Positions 1 to 6,675 of a stretch of 28,221 nt of DNA are shown piece by piece. The notes below the pieces were generated by a model. That model made no database searches. It saw only the letters and a list, made by a program, of their open reading frames with translations, and was not told where the DNA came from. How positions within the stretch are numbered: position 1 is the stretch's first letter; the number at the start of each line of letters is the position of its first letter. This DNA is from an uncultured Collinsella sp. GTDB lineage: Bacteria > Actinomycetota > Coriobacteriia > Coriobacteriales > Coriobacteriaceae. The position numbers were made by a program, and so were the translations under genes. Location of the stretch: the NCBI GenBank assembly GCA_900752015.1, contig CAADTZ010000097.1:1-28221 (forward strand), in the 5' to 3' direction.

Positions 1-1002
1 ACGCTTCTCGGTCTTCCATGTTTGGAAGAACCAGCCAGCCGCCGGCGCAAACGATGCCAGCTGGTTGGCGATGAACACGCGCTCGTAGGCATTGCGGCCC
101 TCGGGCGTAACCGATGAGTTGGCAAAAATCGCCGCACCCGACCATTCACCCACCAAAACGGGGAATCCGGTCGAGATTGCCTCCTTGAGCTCACGCTTGT
201 TGCGCGAAATCGCCGTCGTCAGACCGCGGGGGCTCGTGATGTCGAGCGCATACTCGTCGCGGTAATGGTACAGGTGAAGGTCCATGTAGACGTTCTTGTA
301 CTTGGCCCCGCGCATAAAGTGCTTCCACTCGCCAGGGTGCCCCGAAGAGGAAAAGACGACGATCTTGTCCTCGGGCATATACGAACGAACGAGCTCGTAC
401 GCGTCACGATAGAAGTTGCGCAGGTAGTGCGCCGGAATGCCATCCGTCATGGTAAAGAGACTCTTGCGGACGCTCATCTGCGGCGTATCCAACAGCTCGA
501 TGCCCAGCAGGCTCTCGGCCTCACCATAGCGATCGGCCAGGCGCTCGAGCACATCGAGCGCAACGTGACGGCCGTTGGTGGACGAATGCCACTCGGCAAC
601 AGCCTCCGGAGTGGTGGGCGAATCGTTGGAATCGCCCTGACCGCCGGGTACAGTCGCCAGGTCGAGCAGTACGCGGATGTTGTACTTGGCGGCCCACTCA
701 ATAGCGCGATCGATATAATCGACGACCGAGATGTAGGAAGCGTCGGACTCCTGCGAGCCAAAGGCATACCACGGCACCGGCAGGCGCACGGCGTTGAGAC
801 CGATCTGCGCCATACGGCGAAAATCGTCCTCGCTCACAAACGTCTCGTAATGGCGACGCATGCGCTCGTTATAGGCAGCGGTGCCCATGGCCTCCTGCAG
901 CTCGGCTGCATTGGATGCTCCAGTCGCTGCATAGAGCGACGGGGTCACCCAGGGCTCGGGAATAAACCAGCCAGAGAGATTAACGCCGAGAATCCTCTCC
1001 AT
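1..1002 (-). CDS. Glycoside hydrolase family 5 (exo-1,3-glucanase/cellulase-like), C-terminus beyond the window
   Basis: 334 codons are visible; the 3' end lies outside the window. The N-terminus (GVNLSGWFIPEPW) closely follows the opening of yeast-type exo-beta-1,3-glucanases and related GH5 enzymes. GLNAVRLPVPWYAF near residue 70 matches their conserved arginine block. The nucleophile block is intact as VGEWSG, with Glu286. The acid/base block, normally ELLNEP, reads IELLDTP: the expected Glu is Thr173 (codon 484-486). No signal peptide is visible, so the protein is probably cytoplasmic. The ATG at 1002 is preceded by AAGGGGG with good spacing. The family cleaves beta-glucans or beta-glucosides by a retaining mechanism. 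With the acid/base residue missing, activity here may be reduced, altered or absent. The family call is firm; substrate and activity are unknown. Confidence 0.85.
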   Translation of the reverse strand, partial: MERILGVNLSGWFIPEPWVTPSLYAATGASNAAELQEAMGTAAYNERMRRHYETFVSEDDFRRMAQIGLNAVRLPVPWYAFGSQESDASYISVVDYIDRAIEWAAKYNIRVLLDLATVPGGQGDSNDSPTTPEAVAEWHSSTNGRHVALDVLERLADRYGEAESLLGIELLDTPQMSVRKSLFTMTDGIPAHYLRNFYRDAYELVRSYMPEDKIVVFSSSGHPGEWKHFMRGAKYKNVYMDLHLYHYRDEYALDITSPRGLTTAISRNKRELKEAISTGFPVLVGEWSGAAIFANSSVTPEGRNAYERVFIANQLASFAPAAGWFFQTWKTEKR

Positions 1003-1022
1003 CACGGCCCCCTTCGAATCGC

Positions 1023-1073
1023 GCAGGTCGAACCTGCATCGCATTGCATAGGAAAAGTATCGTTTTGAGTATA
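1023..1073 (-). promoter_or_regulatory. Putative promoter and palindromic operator of the GH5 gene
   Basis: On the minus strand a TATACT -10-like box lies at 1068-1073, with no convincing -35. Between it and the start codon is a perfect inverted repeat GCAGGT-TCG-ACCTGC (1023-1037). A palindrome just downstream of a promoter fits a repressor operator, for example of a sugar-responsive regulator, but it could also be a small RNA hairpin. No regulator gene is adjacent. Confidence 0.4.
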
Positions 1074-1227
1074 CCCGCGCGTGCGGACAGGCGACCGAAC
1101 GGTCTACAAAGTGGCGCAAAAGTGGGAGGAATGTCCGGGCAGACGGGCCCGAGATGGCGCGCCGAAATGCACACGCGCGCCGGAAGTAGGCGGCCGAAAA
1201 GCGCGCCCCGTTTTTTCGCAAGAGACT

Positions 1228-1367
1228 GGGATGCGTTTTCCGCTGGCAGGCCCAACCGGAAAGCGCATCCCGCAATTCCGCGAAATTCCGGGCCACACTT
1301 TCCCAAGCGGCCTCAAAGCGGAAAGCGCATCCCGCTCTGAAGCCAAATTCCGGGATGCAGTTTCCGC
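1228..1367. repeat. Array of alternating inverted repeats (REP/BIME-like)
   Basis: A unit close to GCGGGATGCGCTTTCCG occurs in alternating orientation: plus at 1228-1244, minus at 1258-1273, a degenerate plus copy around 1283-1302, minus at 1319-1335 and plus at 1351-1367. The last plus copies share the prefix AAATTCCGGG. Neighbouring copies can fold into two hairpins (1228-1273 and 1319-1367). The rest of the gap between the GH5 start and the tRNA terminator holds nothing that looks coding. Confidence 0.7.
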
Positions 1368-1382
1368 AGGAGCCCTCGGTAA

Positions 1383-1410
1383 GAGAAAAGGACCCCTTTG
1401 CAGAGGTCCT
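1383..1410 (-). terminator. Rho-independent terminator of tRNA-Phe
   Basis: On the minus strand AGGACCTCT and AGGGGTCCT form a 9-bp stem (one G-U pair) with a GCAA loop, followed by TTTTCTC. It lies just downstream of the tRNA 3' end. Confidence 0.8.
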
Positions 1411-1423
1411 AGTCAATTCAAGG

Positions 1424-1496
<73 letters not shown>

Positions 1497-1528
1497 ATTT
1501 GAGGTGTGCCTTGTTTCAAGGCTTGATT

Positions 1529-1556
1529 AGTATAACCAAGGACGCGCTCCGGTCAA
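1529..1556 (-). promoter_or_regulatory. Promoter of tRNA-Phe
   Basis: On the minus strand TTGACC (1551-1556) is followed after 16 bp by TATACT (1529-1534). Transcription would start around 1522, about 25 nt upstream of the mature tRNA. Both boxes are close to the housekeeping sigma consensus. Confidence 0.75.
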
Positions 1557-1631
1557 CCGAGAATTTTAAAAAAGTTTTTGAGCGCGACATCGGCCACAAT
1601 CTCGCTCCTATAGAACGGCACGTCAAAAGCA

Positions 1632-1919
1632 TCAACCGGCCCCAAGAAGTTTTTCACTCAGGGCCGCACGGGCAAACTCACTTGGCGTCATCCCCTCGGC
1701 AGCCGCCCGTCGACGAATGGCCTCCTTCATTCCCAGAGGAATCTTGACCGATAGCGTTGCCGTTCCCTCACCTGAGAGTGGAGGCCGTCCATGCACGATT
1801 CCACCAACGGTGTGTTCGCCATCCGGAAACTCTCCGCGCTCGTACGACTCACACCACGCGTCAATCATTTCATCCGTTACAACCTGACCACTAGCGGTCG
1901 TATATGTCTCGCCCATCAT
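1632..1919 (-). CDS. Ribbon-helix-helix antitoxin of a toxin-antitoxin pair
   Basis: 95 residues. The N-terminal half (YTTASGQVVTDEMIDAWCES) resembles the 'T.aG.v.TDedie' opening of actinobacterial CopG-type antitoxins. The C-terminal half has a strand-helix-helix pattern (TATLSVKIPLGMKEAIRRRA, then MTPSEFARAALSEKL) typical of RHH DNA binding. The start ATG overlaps the toxin stop as ATGA, which indicates translational coupling. AAAGGGG is the ribosome-binding site; a second ATG follows immediately and could also be used. The toxin-first order is common in BrnT/BrnA-like pairs. By family, it should neutralise the toxin and repress the shared promoter. A weak hairpin (1580-1607) may end the transcript. 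Confidence 0.75.
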   Translation of the reverse strand: MMGETYTTASGQVVTDEMIDAWCESYERGEFPDGEHTVGGIVHGRPPLSGEGTATLSVKIPLGMKEAIRRRAAAEGMTPSEFARAALSEKLLGAG

Positions 1920-2182
1920 CGACCCCTTTGCCGAGCTCGCTCGATCTCTTGCCAGAATTTCTTCTGAACCGGAGACAAGGCATGAATAATGAGCCATCCA
2001 CGAATAAGTTCGACCGCAACGAGCTCCACACTCCGTCCGTCCGGAAGCCATCCAATCGCAAGCCATCTCGGCGGATCGTCTTCCGACTCGCGGCGAATAC
2101 ACTCAGTAACCGCGAACCAGGCGCCAAGCACCTGTTTTTCCGTCAGGTGTTTTTTGGCGTTGGGATGAATCTCGACATCCAT
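1916..2182 (-). CDS. Putative toxin (BrnT-like) of a toxin-antitoxin pair
   Basis: 88 residues, starting at ATG 2182 behind AGGAG. The order of blocks (N-terminal basic HPNAKKHLT, a helix, then WLAIGWLPDGRSVELVAVE, then WLIIHALSP and a basic C-terminus) resembles small actinobacterial proteins of the BrnT kind: a compact beta-sheet with a conserved Gly-Arg-Glu block and a terminal His-Ala. Those proteins act as mRNA-cleaving toxins. The gene is directly coupled to an RHH antitoxin. The family call rests on pattern recognition only, and no nuclease activity can be read from the sequence. Confidence 0.65.
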   Translation of the reverse strand: MDVEIHPNAKKHLTEKQVLGAWFAVTECIRRESEDDPPRWLAIGWLPDGRSVELVAVELIRGWLIIHALSPVQKKFWQEIERARQRGR

Positions 2183-2207
2183 GCATCTCCTACCCCATCT
2201 TACCCAA

Positions 2208-2237
2208 TTTCGTATGACGAAAGTCCACTGTCGCCAA
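2208..2237 (-). promoter_or_regulatory. Toxin-antitoxin promoter with overlapping operator
   Basis: On the minus strand TTGGCG (2232-2237) and TACGAA (2209-2214) are separated by 17 bp. The -10 region lies inside the perfect inverted repeat TTTCGT-CAT-ACGAAA (2208-2222). A short symmetric site over the -10 box is a suitable autorepression operator for the RHH antitoxin. The promoter lies immediately after the DUF192 stop codon, so the pair can be expressed independently of the tad operon. Confidence 0.55.
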
Positions 2238-2240
2238 TTC

Positions 2241-2600
2241 TTATGCCGGCACGCGTTGGAGAACAGGGGGCGAAACAATGATTGAAAGGCGCTCGAGTAC
2301 CGCCCAGGCGCCGGGGCAGGAACACATACGCCAGGGACGTACGTTTTCGTAGCACGCGAGGATGTTGCCGTTGCGGTCGATAAAGGCGATGTCGATGGGA
2401 TAGGCCATAAAGCAGGTGTGAACCGAGGAACAGCGCGGAAACGCCATGACAAGCGGCAGTCCGCTGGCGGCAATCGACCGCCGTCCCAGCATGCCGCGCA
2501 GACGCACGGTAAACGACTCCGCCACCACAAACTCGGCCGGCGTCCAGCCCAACCTGTTGAGCGCCCGTGCGTAGGCGATATAGGACGAGACCGCGGTCAC
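2241..2600 (-). CDS. DUF192 family protein at the end of the tad operon
   Basis: 119 residues if translation begins at the GTG at 2600, which overlaps the preceding stop codon as GTGA behind GGGGGTGG. An ATG at 2621 would add seven residues. The core blocks match DUF192: RLRGMLGR, then SVHTCFMAYPIDIAFIDRNG, then NVRPW. DUF192 proteins are small beta-barrel-like domains of unknown biochemical function. No signal peptide or membrane segment is visible. Its tight coupling to pilus genes suggests a role in pilus assembly or surface maturation, but this is inference. Confidence 0.8.
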   Translation of the reverse strand: MTAVSSYIAYARALNRLGWTPAEFVVAESFTVRLRGMLGRRSIAASGLPLVMAFPRCSSVHTCFMAYPIDIAFIDRNGNILACYENVRPWRMCSCPGAWAVLERLSIIVSPPVLQRVPA

Positions 2601-3073
2601 ATGACCACCCCCGGACGCCATGGATCGACCGTCACCGCACGTTCATGCGTGAGCACGGCCGGCGCCCCCAGGGAAACGCCGGCGATGCTCAGCGAACTCG
2701 GCCACGGCTCGTAGTGCATGGTGCAGGTATAAGTCCTAAACGTGCCAGAAAGAGAGAGCAGGCCACCATCCGATGACGCCGTGCCCTGCTCGCTCGAGAC
2801 CTCGACCTGTAGGTCATATCCCTCCATGGTATCCTGAATCTGAGCCTGAACGGTCGCGGAAGCGTCAATGGAGCTCTCGTCACCCTCCCCGCCCGGCGCC
2901 ACAGCGTGCGCCAGCACGATGTCGGGCACCACGCGGTCGAAGCGCGCGACCGCGCCAGCAAAGATCATGATGTTGTACGCGATGAGAGCCAGCACGAGCA
3001 GGACAGGCGTGACCACGGCCATCTCGACCGTCGCCTGGGCATGCTCCTCGCGCAAGCCCGAACGAATGCCCAT
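2597..3073 (-). CDS. TadE-like minor pilin (second copy)
   Basis: 158 residues. The short N-terminus REEHAQATVEM is followed by one hydrophobic helix (VVTPVLLVLALIAYNIMIFA). This is the class III prepilin layout: a processing site after Ala, Glu at +5, then the membrane helix. The remainder is a predicted extracytoplasmic domain. The start ATG overlaps the stop of the TadG-like gene as TAATG, so translation is coupled. TadE-type pseudopilins are thought to sit at the base of the Flp pilus and are processed by the same peptidase as Flp. Confidence 0.8.
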   Translation of the reverse strand: MGIRSGLREEHAQATVEMAVVTPVLLVLALIAYNIMIFAGAVARFDRVVPDIVLAHAVAPGGEGDESSIDASATVQAQIQDTMEGYDLQVEVSSEQGTASSDGGLLSLSGTFRTYTCTMHYEPWPSSLSIAGVSLGAPAVLTHERAVTVDPWRPGVVM

Positions 3074-5238
3074 TACGACCCACCGCCAAAAGCTCCCACC
3101 AGCGTGGCAACATCGACAGTGAGCGGGATGGAGCCGCCGCCGGGCAGCGGGATCTCCGCAAGCGTGAACACCGCGCCGCTGATGGTGCGCTCGACGTGAT
3201 ATTCCAAGGCCTCGCAAAGTGCCTTGGGGTCAGTCACGCCCAAGGGGATTTTTCGCAGGGCATCTTGAGCTTTGGAGATGCCCGCGATATCGGACCCCGG
3301 ACTTTTGATGACATTGGCGGTATCGGTCAGCACCGGTTTTCGCAGACGCAAATCGCACGGTTCGAGCCCCAGCGCCGCCACGGAGGACGAAACGGTGTCA
3401 CCGAGCCAGGACGCGATGGAGCCTAACGCGCCGCTACTCCCTCCCAAGCCACCGATCAGCTCTCCCATAAGCTCGTCGGCCGCACCCTGGATGTCTCCGT
3501 ACCCCACAAGCAGGCGGCCCCAAACATCCATAACGCCATCGAGCACGCCGGCAACGCCGCCCGAACGCTCCTCCAGCGTCGAGAAAAACCGCGAGAGAAC
3601 GTTATTTTGTGCCGTCGCATCATCGGGCGCGAGCACTGCAGCAGAAATTGCACCACGATCGCCAAGCTCAACTGCCGTGTTAAACGAAGAGTTGAGCTCG
3701 TCGGGACTGGAGATGGCGCCCGAGACCGCAAAGGCGACCACGCCGTTGCGACCGGGCGGGGCGATGCGCGGGCGCTCACCGGAAAGTTCTTTGATGGCGG
3801 TATCGAACGCATTGCCCGCACGGTCGGCTTCGTCCTCAGTCTGACGCTCGAGCTCAAGCTCCTTGTTACGACAGTCGACGTAGTCCTCCAGGGCGTCTTT
3901 AAACTTGTCAAAGTGATACTCGAAGCCGTTTTCGATAGAGGTTGAAGGCGCCGCAACAGCACCAAGCGCCGAAACGCCAAAATGGCATTTGCTGCATTTA
4001 TCCTGTCCATCGTAATCGGCAACCGAAGCAAATCCGCTCGGCGTTCCTTTCTTATAGTTAGGGCAGGTCGTCCCGTAATGCAAATACGCCTTGTCATCGT
4101 TCACGCTAGTCGGCCACACCGCATCGGTATAGAGTTCCGTCGCCCGAACCTCATCAGAGTTGCGCGGCAGCAGCGGAATATAAGAGGAAACCCTGTCTCC
4201 GTTCTCGGTTATATATGCCCGATCGACCTCAGCGCTCGCATAGGTATAAAACGCCTTACGCGCCGCAGACTCTGCCTTCATCTCGACACTCGAGCCTTGG
4301 GGCTTCTCATTTGTCAGACGCCGATGGTAGTAGTCCTTCGCGCGATCAAGGGCAACTTGAGGCTCCCACGTAACGCTCGATGAGTAATGCGGATTTTGAA
4401 CACCGGAGAGATCCGTTAGGCTTTTTGCACGCTCCCACATACACGAACAGCTGCCGACCGAACCTTTATCCGACCCACCGCAATCCGCTAGCCAGGCGCG
4501 CTCTTTGGCCTTCGCCGTCTCCTCCGATGCTTTTTGCAGTTCCTCGGCCGCGCGCTCCAGATCTTCCGACGCATCTTTAATGGCATCGGTCGAGATTTCG
4601 GATCCTTCGAGCGCAACAAAATCCGACTCGGATGTCCTGGGCACGGCAAGCGCCGTACCGGTATAGGTCACGCCGTCGGTATCCTGCGCCGATACTGCCT
4701 GCATTGCGCGCGCGGCAACCAGGTACGGCAAAGCGGTCTCGATCTTTTGCAGGCCCTTTGCCGCGCTTTTGGCAAACTTGTTACGCGTTTTAATGATCTG
4801 GGTCCCTGTGTCGATGATATCGCTGCCGACAACCTCGGCGCCCGGAATGAGAATGGCAACCAAGCCGGTGCCGATCGTGGCAAACCCCGCCAGGCCCAAA
4901 CTCAAAATGCTCGCATCGACCACCGTGGCGGCTGTGTGATAGGACGACACCACGTTGGCGCCCGCCAGCGCGCCGCTATCGGCCGCCACCTGGGTGTCTC
5001 CGGCGCGTGACATGCTCCATATCGCCGCGGTCGACGAAAACAGCAGCGTAAGCACCACCAGAATGACAACCGCAGAGGAGAGCGTGGTATAGGCACCGTC
5101 TTCGATAAACAAGTCGATACCGGCACGGCCCATAAAGCCGCCCCGCCTGCGGCGAGCGCCTGGTCGACGGCGGGCCGCAAACCCTTGCGTCACCCGCAGC
5201 AGGCAGCGCCTAATCCCATGCAGCAATCCATGAATCAT
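3073..5238 (-). CDS. Large TadG-like Flp pilus assembly protein
   Basis: 721 residues. Start ATG at 5238 has a strong GGAGGGAG site and overlaps tadE by 29 nt. A basic N-terminal tail (residues 1-40) precedes a membrane helix at about 51-74. Then AADSGALAGANVV (about 86-98) matches the 'DaaALAgA' signature of the TadE/TadG (Tad) domain. A second hydrophobic stretch lies at about 112-131, and a charged coiled-coil segment at about 220-248. The C-terminal half is large, probably extracellular and has scattered cysteines, including CGG..CSC and CSKC. Typical TadG proteins also carry long extracellular regions, sometimes von Willebrand-like; no MIDAS motif is visible here. The probable role is an accessory or tip component of the pilus. 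Confidence 0.75.
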   Translation of the reverse strand: MIHGLLHGIRRCLLRVTQGFAARRRPGARRRRGGFMGRAGIDLFIEDGAYTTLSSAVVILVVLTLLFSSTAAIWSMSRAGDTQVAADSGALAGANVVSSYHTAATVVDASILSLGLAGFATIGTGLVAILIPGAEVVGSDIIDTGTQIIKTRNKFAKSAAKGLQKIETALPYLVAARAMQAVSAQDTDGVTYTGTALAVPRTSESDFVALEGSEISTDAIKDASEDLERAAEELQKASEETAKAKERAWLADCGGSDKGSVGSCSCMWERAKSLTDLSGVQNPHYSSSVTWEPQVALDRAKDYYHRRLTNEKPQGSSVEMKAESAARKAFYTYASAEVDRAYITENGDRVSSYIPLLPRNSDEVRATELYTDAVWPTSVNDDKAYLHYGTTCPNYKKGTPSGFASVADYDGQDKCSKCHFGVSALGAVAAPSTSIENGFEYHFDKFKDALEDYVDCRNKELELERQTEDEADRAGNAFDTAIKELSGERPRIAPPGRNGVVAFAVSGAISSPDELNSSFNTAVELGDRGAISAAVLAPDDATAQNNVLSRFFSTLEERSGGVAGVLDGVMDVWGRLLVGYGDIQGAADELMGELIGGLGGSSGALGSIASWLGDTVSSSVAALGLEPCDLRLRKPVLTDTANVIKSPGSDIAGISKAQDALRKIPLGVTDPKALCEALEYHVERTISGAVFTLAEIPLPGGGSIPLTVDVATLVGAFGGGS

Positions 5239-5710
5239 AATCTCCCTCCAGCCATTCGGGACGCGATCGATACGAGACGTCGACCTTGAGCTCGACATAG
5301 CCGCCCTCACCCGCACTGCCCATGGCCTGCACAAATGCACCGATCACGGGCAGCGGCTTAACCTCGCCGGCAACAGACACGGACGAAACGCCGCCGGCAC
5401 CGGCCCGCCCCAACTCGATATCCCACGACAGCGGCCCGCCGGCATGAAAAATCGAGACGTTGGGCACCGCGGCAAGTCTGCGGCGAGTGAACTCCTTAAG
5501 GTCATCGTCGTTCTCCACCGTCGTCGTGGTCATAAGCCGCGCGGTCTCGGCGGCGGCAGACTCCATGACCGCGCGCGTATAGAGCAGGCACACCGGCTGC
5601 AACGCGAGCAAGATAAGCGTCAAAAACGTCGGCAGCAAAAAGGCGGCCTCGACCGTAGACTGCGCCCGATCCTCACACGCGATATCAATACAGAGCGATG
5701 TCCTTGGCAC
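5210..5710 (-). CDS. tadE: TadE-like minor pilin
   Basis: About 166 residues. EDRAQSTVEAA is followed by a hydrophobic helix (FLLPTFLTLILLALQPVCLL), giving the class III prepilin layout with Glu at +5 after the Ala cleavage point. The C-terminal part is a predicted extracytoplasmic domain. The start is uncertain: GTG at 5710 gives a short leader typical of the family and overlaps the upstream gene by 26 nt; ATG at 5749 is the alternative. Neither has a strong ribosome-binding site, so translation may depend on coupling. It lies between a small pilin and the TadG-like gene. Confidence 0.75.
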   Translation of the reverse strand: MPRTSLCIDIACEDRAQSTVEAAFLLPTFLTLILLALQPVCLLYTRAVMESAAAETARLMTTTTVENDDDLKEFTRRRLAAVPNVSIFHAGGPLSWDIELGRAGAGGVSSVSVAGEVKPLPVIGAFVQAMGSAGEGGYVELKVDVSYRSRPEWLEGDYDSWIAAWD

Positions 5711-5903
5711 CCGTCGCGGCGTCGATAACCGACGATGGGGCGACGCCATGAGACGCTGCCCGCTCGACCAATGCCGCCAAGCGCCCATCGGTGCCAGCGC
5801 GCCAAAGCCCCGCAATCGCCAGCACAATCGACAACAGCGCCACGGTGACGATGGCGTATTCGACGGTCGACTGAGCAGATTCCTCACGCAGGACATCATG
5901 CAT
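5685..5903 (-). CDS. Second Flp-like small pilin
   Basis: 72 residues. REESAQSTVEYA is almost the same processing motif as in flp (REESAQGTTEYA), with Glu-Tyr after the cleavage site. One hydrophobic helix follows (IVTVALLSIVLAIAGLW), then a polar tail longer than that of flp. ATG 5903 lies 1 nt after the preceding stop and behind a very strong AAAGGAGGGG. The strong site suggests high expression, as for a pilin subunit. It may be an alternative major pilin or a short TadE/F-type pseudopilin; sequence alone does not decide. Confidence 0.75.
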   Translation of the reverse strand: MHDVLREESAQSTVEYAIVTVALLSIVLAIAGLWRAGTDGRLAALVERAASHGVAPSSVIDAATGAKDIALY

Positions 5904-5904
5904 T

Positions 5905-6468
5905 TCACGACCCCTCCTTTGACTCCGTTGTTTGCGGAACCAGACGCACGGCACGCAGGCGGCACGAGGCATCGCCGGCATCCGCGGCAACCGTCACCAT
6001 GTCGACCCAGCCTCGCCCATCGCGCACGATGGCGCCCCATACGTTGCCCTTAATATCGAGATAGCCACTCAGGGCGAGCTGGGCCGTGGGCACCTCGCGG
6101 TAGGCGCGCAGCAGGTCTGCCGCTGCCTCGGTCATCGGCCGGTCCTCGGACCATGCGAGCCGAACCGCAATCGCGTTGTCTGCAGACGGCTCCGTCGCAC
6201 TGGCCGCCCGCTCATCGAGTGCCCGCAAAAAGGTCTGAGCCGTGACGGCGGCATTCTGACCGCCCATAGCCCCCGCGCCTTCCGCTTGTGACACCGCCGC
6301 CGAGCCCGATCCCAAATCGGCAGTAGCGCCTGGACGCTGCTGCCGCGCAACACCCAGCCCCCAAAACGTCACCGCTATTGCCACGAGCAAGCAAACGAGC
6401 ACCAGCGGCGAACCAACAGGCCGCCTGCCTCCTACAGGCTGTTGATGCCGTCTTTGATCGCGTTCCAT
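5905..6468 (-). CDS. Single-TM tad-operon protein of unknown function
   Basis: 187 residues from ATG 6468, which overlaps the end of flp by 37 nt and has only a weak GAAGAA upstream. No better in-frame start is seen before the membrane helix. A basic N-terminus precedes one hydrophobic helix (PLVLVCLLVAIAVTFWGLGVA, about residues 20-41). A low-complexity Gly/Ala/Ser stretch follows, then a compact domain ending with a Val-rich beta pattern. The topology suggests an extracytoplasmic domain on a membrane anchor. I do not recognise the family. Position between the two pilin genes suggests a pilus assembly accessory. Confidence 0.65.
   Translation of the reverse strand: MERDQRRHQQPVGGRRPVGSPLVLVCLLVAIAVTFWGLGVARQQRPGATADLGSGSAAVSQAEGAGAMGGQNAAVTAQTFLRALDERAASATEPSADNAIAVRLAWSEDRPMTEAAADLLRAYREVPTAQLALSGYLDIKGNVWGAIVRDGRGWVDMVTVAADAGDASCRLRAVRLVPQTTESKEGS
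6414..6444 (-). other. Hairpin spanning the flp stop codon
   Basis: On the minus strand CAACAG and CTGTTG (6439-6444 and 6414-6419) can pair and enclose the flp stop codon and a GGAGG. There is no T-tract, so this is not a classical terminator. It may stabilise the flp message or modulate translation downstream. Confidence 0.3.
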
Positions 6469-6665
6469 AGTTCTTCGACTTTGCTCTTAAACGCGACGAT
6501 GGCGATAATCGCGATCACTACGAGCACGCCGACCAAGATGGCGTATTCGGTAGTGCCCTGCGCGCTCTCCTCCCGCAACAGCGCCTTGGCACGCTGGCGA
6601 GCGCGGATTGCCCGGCAAAAAGCCCAGCTCCAAGCCTTGCCCGCAATGTCGGTCATCGTGTTCAT
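6432..6665 (-). CDS. flp: Flp-type major pilin prepilin
   Basis: 77 residues. A 35-residue basic leader ends in REESAQGTTEYAILVG, the class III (Flp) prepilin processing site with Glu-Tyr at +5/+6. The hydrophobic helix VLVVIAIIAIVAF and a short amphipathic C-terminus complete the Flp/Fap layout. The leader is longer than in many Flp pilins. GGGAGGA lies 5 nt from ATG 6665. The product should be cut by a TadV/CpaA-type peptidase (not in this window) and polymerised by the TadA/B/C machinery encoded just upstream. Confidence 0.9.
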   Translation of the reverse strand: MNTMTDIAGKAWSWAFCRAIRARQRAKALLREESAQGTTEYAILVGVLVVIAIIAIVAFKSKVEELWNAIKDGINSL

Positions 6666-6675
6666 GTATTCCTCC

